The notes under the pieces are model-generated. The model was not told the origin of the DNA. It saw only the letters and a program-made list of their open reading frames with translations, and did not search any database. 64,000 nt of DNA from Candidatus Stoquefichus sp. SB1 (GTDB lineage Bacteria; Bacillota_I; Bacilli_A; Erysipelotrichales; Coprobacillaceae): positions 837,158 to 901,157 of the forward strand of contig NZ_LN852695.1 of assembly GCF_001244545.1 (NCBI RefSeq), in the 5' to 3' direction. Within the stretch, counting starts at the first letter, position 1, and the number at the start of each line of letters is the position of its first letter. Shown piece after piece: positions 26,139 to 33,269 of the stretch. The position numbers were made by a program, and so were the translations under genes.

Positions 26139-27415
26139 AAAAAGCAAGTTTAGTCATTGAAGAAATAAAAGAAAATAAATATTGTGATGTCTTTAAGGAT
26201 GTTTATGTAGATGAGGATTTATTAGGTTATCAAACAAAAAGATATATTCAGGCTATTGAAAAATTTATTTCCTTATATGGTGATCAGGAGATAGAAATTT
26301 ATAGTACACCAGGAAGAAGTGAAGTTTGTGGAAATCATACTGATCATCAACATGGAGAAGTATTAGCAGCAGCGATTAATTTAGATATTATTGCAATTGT
26401 TGCTTTAGCAGATAAACAGATTAAAGTTTTATCTGATGATTATGATATTGAAGCTGTTATGATTGATGATTTAGATAAAAAAGATAAAGAAGTAGAAACA
26501 TCTGAAGGTTTAATTAGAGGTGTATGTGCAAGATATCAGCAATTAGGTTATCAGATAGGTGGCTTCAATGCTTATATGACAAGTGATGTATTGCAAGGGT
26601 CTGGTCTGTCTTCATCAGCAGCTTTTGAAGTGATTGTTGGAACAATTTTATCAGGACTATATAATGATATGCGTGTAAATCCTGTAACAATTGCACAAGT
26701 TGGACAATATAGTGAGAACGTTTATTTTGGAAAACCATGTGGTTTAATGGATCAATGTGCATGTTCAGTTGGAAGCTTGATTCATATTGATTTTAAAGAT
26801 AATGATCATCCAGTAGTGAATAAGATTGAAGTTGATTTTCCAGAGTTTAAACATAGTTTATGCATTGTTGATGTACATGCATCACATGCTGATTTAACAA
26901 ATGACTATGCATCTATTCCTTATGAAATGAAACAAGTTGCTCATTTCTTTGGAAAAGAATTTTTAAGAGATGTTTGTGAAAAAGACTTTTATGAAAAATT
27001 ACCTGAAATTAGAACAGCAACAAATGATCGTGCAGTTTTAAGAGCAATTCATTTGTTTGAAGAAAATAAACGTGTTGAAAAAGCTGTAAAAGCATTGAAT
27101 GATGAAGATTTTGAAACTTTTAAAGGTATCATTAAAGCATCAGGAGAAAGTTCATTTAAATATTTACAAAATATTTATTCTAATAATTATACAGATAGAC
27201 AGGCTGTTTCTATTGCTCTAGCATTATCAGAAGATATTTTACAGGATCATGGTGTATGTAGAGTTCATGGTGGTGGTTTTGCTGGAACAATTCAGGCATT
27301 TGTTGCTGATGATTATGTAGAGACTTATAAACAGGAAATAGAAAAATATTTTGGAAGTGGCTCTTGTCATGTTTTAAAAGTACGTAAATATGGTGGAATG
27401 AAGATTATTGCATAA
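26135..27415 (+). CDS. galK: Galactokinase
   Basis: A 426-residue GHMP kinase. It has the galactokinase signature in a slightly divergent form (TPGRSEVCGNHTDHQHG), the ATP loop VLQGSGLSSSAAFEV, and a C-terminal GHMP motif CRVHGGGFAGTIQAF. It phosphorylates alpha-D-galactose at C1. It is about 35 residues longer than E. coli GalK, mostly at the N-terminus. It overlaps galM by ATGA and closes the operon with a terminator at its stop codon. Confidence 0.95.
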   Translation: MKKASLVIEEIKENKYCDVFKDVYVDEDLLGYQTKRYIQAIEKFISLYGDQEIEIYSTPGRSEVCGNHTDHQHGEVLAAAINLDIIAIVALADKQIKVLSDDYDIEAVMIDDLDKKDKEVETSEGLIRGVCARYQQLGYQIGGFNAYMTSDVLQGSGLSSSAAFEVIVGTILSGLYNDMRVNPVTIAQVGQYSENVYFGKPCGLMDQCACSVGSLIHIDFKDNDHPVVNKIEVDFPEFKHSLCIVDVHASHADLTNDYASIPYEMKQVAHFFGKEFLRDVCEKDFYEKLPEIRTATNDRAVLRAIHLFEENKRVEKAVKALNDEDFETFKGIIKASGESSFKYLQNIYSNNYTDRQAVSIALALSEDILQDHGVCRVHGGGFAGTIQAFVADDYVETYKQEIEKYFGSGSCHVLKVRKYGGMKIIA

Positions 27416-27442
27416 AAGAAGACTGAAATAGTCTTTTTTTCT
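27415..27442 (+). terminator. Terminator after galK
   Basis: A short stem (AAGACT at 27419-27424 with AGTCTT at 27430-27435, extended by A-T pairs) ends in a run of T. Confidence 0.75.
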
Positions 27443-27490
27443 TTTCAATGAGATATTATTTTAGTACAATAATAACAGGAGGGGATATTT

Positions 27491-27892
27491 ATGTATTGTC
27501 ATCAATGTGGAAAAGAAGTGAATTCAGATGTCAAGTATTGTCCTTATTGTGGGGCACAGCTTGATGTACACGGACATGCAAATAATGGTGATTATCAACC
27601 AATTCAGCCTGGTCCAACTTATCAGCGTGAAGATGATGCACCTAATTTTGCATTTGCACTTTTATCTTTTTTTGTTCCAATTGTAGGATTGGTTTTGTAT
27701 ATTATTTGGAATAAAGAATACCCATTAAAAGCAAAATCTTGTTTAAAAGGATTTGTTGCTAATATTGTTTTATATGTTGTTGGTATATGCTGTTTTATGA
27801 GTGCGTTTGTAGGTATTGCATCAAATGAATATGATCATTATGATGGTGATATTTATTACAATGCTGTTGTACAAATTGTACCATATGAATAA
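27491..27892 (+). CDS. Zinc-ribbon membrane protein
   Basis: A 133-residue protein with an N-terminal zinc ribbon (MYCHQCGKEV...KYCPYCGAQL, two CxxC pairs). A Pro/Gln-rich linker and two hydrophobic segments (about 55-75 and 90-115) separated by a charged loop follow. Such zinc_ribbon/DUF4190-like proteins are common in Firmicutes and have no defined activity. AGGAGGGGATATTT precedes the start. Its end overlaps the next gene by 8 bases. Confidence 0.7.
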   Translation: MYCHQCGKEVNSDVKYCPYCGAQLDVHGHANNGDYQPIQPGPTYQREDDAPNFAFALLSFFVPIVGLVLYIIWNKEYPLKAKSCLKGFVANIVLYVVGICCFMSAFVGIASNEYDHYDGDIYYNAVVQIVPYE

Positions 27893-28250
27893 AATTATTA
27901 CGTTTTTAATAGAGCGTTTTTCACAATTTGGGAAAATACCAATGTGTAATGGCATTGCCAATCGTGCTCCCCATATTATGGGATTTTGTTTTCCATTATG
28001 TTATCGTTGCACTTTTATTGTTATTGTCTTTGTGATAGCATTATTGATTTTATATCGTTTCAAGATAAAGTTATCAATGAAAGGATTAGGAATATGTATG
28101 CTTCCAATGATTGTTGATGGAGGATTGCAGACATTTTTTGGAATAATGAGTAATAATTGGCGTAGAGCCATAACTGGTGGTATTTTTGGTTTTGGATTAG
28201 CGGGTATGATTGCTTTGTTGTATATGTATTTAGATGAAAGAACATGTTAA
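27885..28250 (+). CDS. DUF2085-family membrane protein
   Basis: A 121-residue protein with the DUF2085 pattern: a Cys/Asn/Arg cluster MCNGIANRAPHIMGFCFPLCYRCT followed by three hydrophobic helices. The ATG at 27885 lies inside the last codons of the zinc-ribbon gene and has no good ribosome site, so it is probably translationally coupled to it. Longer in-frame starts inside that gene give a Met-rich out-of-frame extension and are unlikely. Function is unknown. Confidence 0.65.
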   Translation: MNKIITFLIERFSQFGKIPMCNGIANRAPHIMGFCFPLCYRCTFIVIVFVIALLILYRFKIKLSMKGLGICMLPMIVDGGLQTFFGIMSNNWRRAITGGIFGFGLAGMIALLYMYLDERTC

Positions 28251-28260
28251 TGTTCTTTTC
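28236..28260 (+). terminator. Terminator overlapping the DUF2085 stop codon
   Basis: AAAGAACAT (28237-28245) pairs with ATGTTCTTT (28250-28258) around loop GTTA, followed by T/C. The stop codon lies at the loop. Confidence 0.7.
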
Positions 28261-28329
28261 TTCATATTGGAGCGCGAGATGTTTATTAAATAGTAAAAAA
28301 TTATTATTTATTATCATGATAAAAATACT

Positions 28330-28357
28330 ATGACTTTTTATTAATATAGTGTATAAT
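28330..28357 (+). promoter_or_regulatory. Promoter of the YheO-type regulator
   Basis: ATGACT (28330-28335), a 16-bp spacer and TATAAT (28352-28357) lie about 20 nt before the gene. The GTG that would extend the gene upstream overlaps this -10 box, which argues against that start. Confidence 0.55.
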
Positions 28358-28378
28358 GTCTATCGGAGGCGAAAAATC

Positions 28379-29038
28379 ATGTATAAATTATTAGAACCAT
28401 ACGGGAAATTAGTGGAATTTTTAGGTGAGGCATTAGGAGAGAATGTTGAAATTGCTTTGCATGACTTAACTTCTAAAGAACAGGAAATTGTAGCTATCGC
28501 AAATAGCCATATTTCTGGTAGAGAAGTGGGAGCCAAACTTTCTAATTTGTCTATTCATTATTTAGAAACAAAACAATATAAGGATCATGACTTTGTTATG
28601 AACTATAAAACAACAGGACCTGATGGAAAATTATTGCGTTCTGCCACTTATTTTATTAAGGAAGATCAAAAAGAAATGCCAATTGGTATGTTGTGTATAA
28701 ATGTGAATATTTCTGATTATGAATATTTAGAATCAACATTAAAAAGAATACTTGGAATTAAAGAAAGTAAAGATGTTGAGTTTAAATTAGATAATCCAAT
28801 TGAAATTCTTTCATCACCATTAGATGAAATGATAGATCTTTATATTAAGGAATGTTTAGAACAAATGGGATTCCCTAGTTATTTCTTAGTAGAAAGATTA
28901 AATGTAGAAGAAAAAATTAAAGTTGTTAAATATTTACAAGAAAAAGGGACATTTAAAGTGAAGGGTGCGATTGTATTGGTGGCTGAAAAATTAGCAGTGA
29001 GTGAGCCAACAATATATCGTTATTTAAAGAAGATGTAA
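28379..29038 (+). CDS. YheO-like PAS and helix-turn-helix transcriptional regulator
   Basis: A 219-residue protein. The N-terminal YheO-type PAS domain (LVEFLGEALGENVEIALHDL, with SATYFIKEDQKEMPIGMLCINVN) is followed by a C-terminal helix-turn-helix (VKGAIVLVAEKLAVSEPTIYRYLKKM). These regulators sense unknown ligands. The start at 28379 follows CGGAGGCG. The pyrophosphatase gene begins 11 bp later with its own GGAGG, so the two are probably co-transcribed and the regulator may autoregulate the pair. Confidence 0.85.
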   Translation: MYKLLEPYGKLVEFLGEALGENVEIALHDLTSKEQEIVAIANSHISGREVGAKLSNLSIHYLETKQYKDHDFVMNYKTTGPDGKLLRSATYFIKEDQKEMPIGMLCINVNISDYEYLESTLKRILGIKESKDVEFKLDNPIEILSSPLDEMIDLYIKECLEQMGFPSYFLVERLNVEEKIKVVKYLQEKGTFKVKGAIVLVAEKLAVSEPTIYRYLKKM

Positions 29039-29049
29039 GGAGGATAAAG

Positions 29050-30690
29050 ATGAAGGATATTGTTTTTGTAAGTGGTCATAAGAATCCTGATAGTGATTCA
29101 ATATGTAGTGCCATAGCTTATGCTGATTTCTTGTTTAGAATTGGGCGTTATAATGCAGTACCAGTGAGATTAGGTGAAGTTAATAAGGAAACTGAGTATA
29201 TTCTTAAAAAATTTGGAGTAGAGATTCCAGTTCTGTTAAAGACTGTTAAACAAAAAGTCGAAGATTTAGATTATGATAAAGTGACTGTTTTTTCTAAAGA
29301 ATTAACATTAAAAACAGCATGGTCTTTAATGAAACAACAAAATTTAAAGAGTGCACCAGTATTAGATGATCATAGTCAGTTATTAGGTTTGTTATCAACA
29401 TCTAATATTATTGAAGGTTACATGGATGATTGGGATAGTCAGATTTTACGTGAAGCCAATACACCTATTGAAAATGTTATTGATACATTGGATGCAAGTA
29501 TTCTTTATTTAGATAAAGGATTAAAAACAATTAAAGGTGAAGTACATATTGCGGCAATGACAGGTGAAGAAGCAATGAAACGTGTTCATGAAAATGATGT
29601 TGTTATTGTGGGTGGTGATCGTGATGAAGCGATTGAACATTTGATAAAAGCAAAAGTTTCATTAATCATTTTAACAGGATCTTTAACAATTTCAGAAGAT
29701 TTATTAACAGATTGTATTCATGAACATATTAGTATTATTTCAACACCATTTAATACATTCATGGCATCTCAACAAATTATTCAATCTATTCCTGTTGAAT
29801 ATGTTATGCAAAAAGGTGGATTAACAACTTTTTCAACTGATGATACAGTAGATTATGTAAAAGAAGTTATGAGTGAAACACGTTATAGAAGTTATCCGGT
29901 TTTAGATTTTATGGGAAGAGTTGTTGGATCTGTTTCACGTTTCCAAGTGTTAAATGGCATGAAGAAAAAAGTTATACAAGTTGATCATAATGAAAGAGCA
30001 CAGTCTATTGATGGTATTGAAGAAGCTGAAATTCTGGAAATTGTTGATCATCATAGAGTTGCAGATATTCAAACAATAGGACCAGTATTATTTAGAGCAG
30101 AACCAGTTGGTTGTACAGCTACAATTGTTGCAAAATGTTATAAAGAACATCAAATTGATATTCCTGCTGATATGGCTGGATTAATGTTGGGAGCTATTAT
30201 TAGTGATACTTTATTATTTAAATCTCCAACATGTACACCTACTGATACAAAGATAGCAAGAGAACTTGCTAAAATTGCTGGTGTTGATATTCAGGAATTT
30301 GGAATGGATATGTTTAAAGCTGGAACTTCTTTGGCTGGTAAAACAGTAGAAGAAATCTTTAATCAGGATTATAAGAAGTTTAGTTTTGGTGATTTATCTG
30401 TTGGAGTTGCACAAGTCAATACAATGGATATTGATGGATTTGCTGCTTATAAGGCTGAAATGCTTGATTATATGGAAGAAGTTGCCAAGAATAATCATAT
30501 GGAATTTGTGATGTTATTATTGACAGATGTGATTAATGCAACAAGTGAAGTGTTTGTTGCGGGACCACGTCCAGGATATGTGGAAACAGCATTTAAAGTT
30601 GAACTTGTTGAACAGCAGGCAAGTTTACCAGGCGTGATTTCAAGAAAAAAACAAGTTGTTCCTGTGATTACAGAAGCATTAACACAATAA
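29050..30690 (+). CDS. ppaC: Manganese-dependent inorganic pyrophosphatase with CBS-DRTGG-CBS insert
   Basis: A 546-residue family II pyrophosphatase. The DHH domain motifs are GHKNPDSDSICSAIAYA at the start, EIVDHHRVAD near residue 335 and GAIISDTLLFKSPTCTPTD. Between the first and later DHH motifs lie a CBS domain (VTVFSKELTLKTAWSLMKQ), a DRTGG-like domain and a second CBS domain (VEYVMQKGGLTTFSTDDTV). The enzyme hydrolyses PPi to drive biosynthesis. CBS forms are inhibited by AMP/ADP and activated by ATP or dinucleotide polyphosphates. The plain enzyme is about 310 residues; the extra length is the insert. Confidence 0.95.
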   Translation: MKDIVFVSGHKNPDSDSICSAIAYADFLFRIGRYNAVPVRLGEVNKETEYILKKFGVEIPVLLKTVKQKVEDLDYDKVTVFSKELTLKTAWSLMKQQNLKSAPVLDDHSQLLGLLSTSNIIEGYMDDWDSQILREANTPIENVIDTLDASILYLDKGLKTIKGEVHIAAMTGEEAMKRVHENDVVIVGGDRDEAIEHLIKAKVSLIILTGSLTISEDLLTDCIHEHISIISTPFNTFMASQQIIQSIPVEYVMQKGGLTTFSTDDTVDYVKEVMSETRYRSYPVLDFMGRVVGSVSRFQVLNGMKKKVIQVDHNERAQSIDGIEEAEILEIVDHHRVADIQTIGPVLFRAEPVGCTATIVAKCYKEHQIDIPADMAGLMLGAIISDTLLFKSPTCTPTDTKIARELAKIAGVDIQEFGMDMFKAGTSLAGKTVEEIFNQDYKKFSFGDLSVGVAQVNTMDIDGFAAYKAEMLDYMEEVAKNNHMEFVMLLLTDVINATSEVFVAGPRPGYVETAFKVELVEQQASLPGVISRKKQVVPVITEALTQ

Positions 30691-30696
30691 ACGTAA

Positions 30697-30726
30697 AGAA
30701 AAAGACAATTTGAATTGTCTTTTTCT
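30697..30726 (+). terminator. Terminator after the pyrophosphatase
   Basis: AGAAAAAGACAATT (30697-30710) pairs exactly with AATTGTCTTTTTCT (30713-30726). A/T runs on both sides mean it may also serve the convergent HAD gene, whose stop is at 30729. Confidence 0.85.
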
Positions 30727-30728
30727 AT

Positions 30729-31508
30729 TTAAATAATTTTATATTGAATAAGAGCATTCATGATACCATCTTCATCAATATCATCAGTCACATCATTAGC
30801 ATATTGTTTAACTTCATCACTTGCATTCCCCATCGCTATAGCTAATTCAACAAATTGAAACATATCAATATCATTTTGCCCATCACCAAAAGCCATTGTT
30901 TCATCTTGATGAATATGATAATGTTGAAGCACTTTTGATATTCCATTTTGTTTTCCACCATTGTTAGGAATAATATCAATAGCTAAATCATGCCAACGTG
31001 TTTTTTTACAATGGGGCATACATTGCATAATATCATCTTCTTGATGAATTGTGATATCATAAGGAATGACTTGATAAATAGGATGAGTTAAGCCTCTTTC
31101 AAGATTATTAATATCAGGGAGTGGTGTTGAAATTGCATCTTGAACAATTTGAACAGCGGGATTATGATAATTAATATACATGAGTTTATCTTCTACAAAA
31201 ATACAAGGAAAAGGTTTCTGATGAATTTTCTTTAAGATATTTTGAATATCATCTGAATGAATAGGAAGATCATAAATGACTTCCTGGTGATTGTAACAGT
31301 ATTGACCATTAAGGGTAATAAAACCTTCAAAGTCTAAATCTTGAATAGGAAGATCTTTCATTTCAGAAATATGTCTACCAGTTGCTATAAAGGTATAGAT
31401 ACCTTTTTCTTTTAAAAGATGTAAGGCTTTTTGAGTAGACTTAGGAACTGTTTTTGTTTTATGTGAGAGTATTGTACCATCAATATCAAAAAAGATTGCT
31501 TTAATCAT
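30729..31508 (-). CDS. Cof-type HAD-IIB family phosphatase
   Basis: A 259-residue HAD phosphatase with FFDIDGTILSHK, IATGRH and GDGQNDIDMF motifs and a C2-type cap. It is related to, but clearly different from, the other three HAD proteins in the window. The likely substrate class is sugar or cofactor phosphates. It is divergent from the glycerophosphodiesterase gene, sharing a 56-bp upstream region. Confidence 0.9.
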   Translation of the reverse strand: MIKAIFFDIDGTILSHKTKTVPKSTQKALHLLKEKGIYTFIATGRHISEMKDLPIQDLDFEGFITLNGQYCYNHQEVIYDLPIHSDDIQNILKKIHQKPFPCIFVEDKLMYINYHNPAVQIVQDAISTPLPDINNLERGLTHPIYQVIPYDITIHQEDDIMQCMPHCKKTRWHDLAIDIIPNNGGKQNGISKVLQHYHIHQDETMAFGDGQNDIDMFQFVELAIAMGNASDEVKQYANDVTDDIDEDGIMNALIQYKII

Positions 31509-31564
31509 TTGTTAAACCTCCAATTTGTAGTATAATCATTATATCATAAAGCGAGGGTTGAATG

Positions 31565-32254
31565 ATGAAAAAATTAGCACATAGGGGTTATAGTGCAAAA
31601 TATCCAGAAAATACCATGGAAGCATTTATTAAAGCATATGAACAAGGTTTTGATGGGGTAGAGACTGATGTTCATTTAACAAAAGATGGAGAGATGGTTT
31701 TAATTCATGATGAAAAGATTAATCGCACAAGTACAGGAAAAGGTTATGTGAATGATTATATACTTCAGGAATTAAGACAATTTAATTTTAATTATAAAGC
31801 ATATGGTCATTATGATATACCAACATTAAAAGAATTGTTGAGTTTTATTAAAGGAAAAGATTTTCTAGTCAATATTGAATTAAAAACAGATGTTATCCAT
31901 TATGAGGGTATTGAAGAAAAAGTTTATCAATTGGTTCAGGGATTAGGAGTTCAAGATCAAATTTATTATTCTTCATTTTATTTACCTTCAGTGCAAAAAA
32001 TAAAAGCATTAAATGTTCATAATTATGCTGGTTATTTAATGGAACATAGTTATAAAAAGAAATATCAGGAACTGTTAGATGCCCAGTTGACGGCTTTTCA
32101 TCCAAGATATAATTTTTTAAATGAAAAGCGAATTCAAAATCTTAAAGCAAATGGTATACAGATTGCAACATGGACAGTTCCAAATTTTAAGGAATATCAA
32201 CGTTTAATTGATTTAGGAGTGGACATAATAATATCAAACGAATATTTCAAGTGA
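31565..32254 (+). CDS. Glycerophosphodiester phosphodiesterase
   Basis: A 229-residue GDPD TIM-barrel protein. The motifs LAHRGYSAKYPENT, FDGVETDVHLTKDGEMVLIHD (metal and acid/base residues) and the C-terminal ATWTVPN...GVDIIISNE are all present. It hydrolyses glycerophosphodiesters to glycerol-3-phosphate and an alcohol. There is no signal peptide, so it is cytosolic. ATG 31565 is chosen over the adjacent ATG 31562 because GAGGG lies 7 nt before it. The spoVT gene begins 9 bp after its stop. Confidence 0.92.
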   Translation: MKKLAHRGYSAKYPENTMEAFIKAYEQGFDGVETDVHLTKDGEMVLIHDEKINRTSTGKGYVNDYILQELRQFNFNYKAYGHYDIPTLKELLSFIKGKDFLVNIELKTDVIHYEGIEEKVYQLVQGLGVQDQIYYSSFYLPSVQKIKALNVHNYAGYLMEHSYKKKYQELLDAQLTAFHPRYNFLNEKRIQNLKANGIQIATWTVPNFKEYQRLIDLGVDIIISNEYFK

Positions 32255-32263
32255 GGTACTATT

Positions 32264-32782
32264 ATGAAAACAACAGGTATGGTAAGAAGAATTGATGAAT
32301 TGGGAAGAATCGTTATTCCTAAAGAAATGAGAAAACAATTAATGATGAAGGAAGGAGAAAGTATTTCTTTTTCATTAGAAGATGATAAAATCATTTTAAC
32401 TAAATTTTCAATGTTAAATAAAATGGGACCAACAGTTCAAGTCCTTTTAGAAGGATTATATACAAAATATCATAATACATTTATGATATGTGATCGTCAA
32501 AATGTGATTGCGAGTTCATCTGATGGTTTAGCAAGATATCAAAGAAAAATGCTCCCAAAAGATTTAACTTTATTAATTGAACAACAAGAAAAACAAATAG
32601 AAATAACAATGGATTTCTTTGATGAATCTCAAAAAATAACAATTTATCCATTAATCAATGGTCAAGAATGTCAAGGTGCATTATTAATGATTACAAAACA
32701 AACACCTTATTATATGATGGATGAAACATTATTAGAGTTCGTTAATGAAGTCATTGAACAGGAGATAGAAGCATGCGTTTAG
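32264..32782 (+). CDS. spoVT: Stage V sporulation protein T (AbrB-like regulator)
   Basis: A 172-residue protein. The N-terminal swapped-hairpin AbrB domain (TTGMVRRIDELGRIVIPKEMRKQL) is followed by a GAF-like domain, the layout and length of SpoVT. In Bacillus it modulates sigma-G-dependent genes in the forespore. It is followed, with a 10-base overlap, by the S4-domain gene yabO/rqcP, as in the conserved spoVT region of spore formers. It supports the view that this organism sporulates. Confidence 0.92.
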   Translation: MKTTGMVRRIDELGRIVIPKEMRKQLMMKEGESISFSLEDDKIILTKFSMLNKMGPTVQVLLEGLYTKYHNTFMICDRQNVIASSSDGLARYQRKMLPKDLTLLIEQQEKQIEITMDFFDESQKITIYPLINGQECQGALLMITKQTPYYMMDETLLEFVNEVIEQEIEACV

Positions 32783-33045
32783 ATAAATTTTTAAAAGTAT
32801 CAAGAATTATTAAAAGAAGAACATTATCAAAAGAAATTAGTGAATCATCACGAGTTAAGGTCAATGGTAAGATTGCTAAACCTTCAACCCAATTAAAGAT
32901 TGGTGATGAAATAGAAATAGAATTTGGTCGTAGTATTTTGAGTGTAAGAGTAAAAGAACTTAAAGACCATGTTTTAAAAGATGATAGTTCAATGTTATAT
33001 GAAATTATAGATGAAAAGAAGAAAGAAGAGGTTTATACTGATTAA
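32773..33045 (+). CDS. rqcP: RqcP/YabO S4-domain RNA-binding protein
   Basis: A 90-residue S4 (Hsp15-like) protein opening MRLDKFLKVSRIIKRRTLSKEI, then VKVNGKIAKPSTQLKIGDEIEIEFG. RqcP works with RqcH on stalled 50S subunits to add alanine tails in ribosome quality control. Overlap with spoVT and the later yabP-yabQ-divIC order identify it as YabO. The stop codon sits inside a terminator stem, so the unit ends here instead of running into yabP as in Bacillus. Confidence 0.92.
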   Translation: MRLDKFLKVSRIIKRRTLSKEISESSRVKVNGKIAKPSTQLKIGDEIEIEFGRSILSVRVKELKDHVLKDDSSMLYEIIDEKKKEEVYTD

Positions 33046-33057
33046 ATCTCTTTTTTT
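33027..33057 (+). terminator. Terminator after rqcP
   Basis: AGAGGTTTA (33027-33035) pairs with TAAATCTCT (33043-33051) with one G-U pair, followed by seven T. It overlaps the rqcP stop codon. Confidence 0.75.
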
Positions 33058-33134
33058 GTCCGTTGAATATCCTATTTGTTAAAGCACTCCCAAAATTTAA
33101 TTAAAATGTTTTATAATTGAGTTAGTACAATAAT

Positions 33135-33243
33135 GTACACATTAGAAAATATAAAGAATTATGCACAAAAAAAGGAAATACCTAAATATTTTAGATAGAT
33201 CCTTCTATTAATGCTAAATGAAAGTCCGTTAATTAATGTGTAC
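33135..33243. repeat. 10-bp perfect inverted repeat flanking 89 bp upstream of the surface protein gene
   Basis: GTACACATTA at 33135-33144 and TAATGTGTAC at 33234-33243 are exact inverted complements. They enclose 89 bp in the leader of the BspA-like gene. They could form the closing stem of a structured leader or, less likely, mark an invertible segment. A TATAAT box at 33112-33117, without a clear -35, lies upstream. Nothing else recognisable was seen in this 224-bp gap. Confidence 0.5.
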
Positions 33244-33269
33244 CTTTACGCACAAAAGGAGGGAAACAA

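Noticed and set aside
33117-33269. Cyclic-di-GMP or other riboswitch in the BspA-like leader
   Set aside because: The leader is structured, but no conserved c-di-GMP-I or -II core sequence could be recognised.
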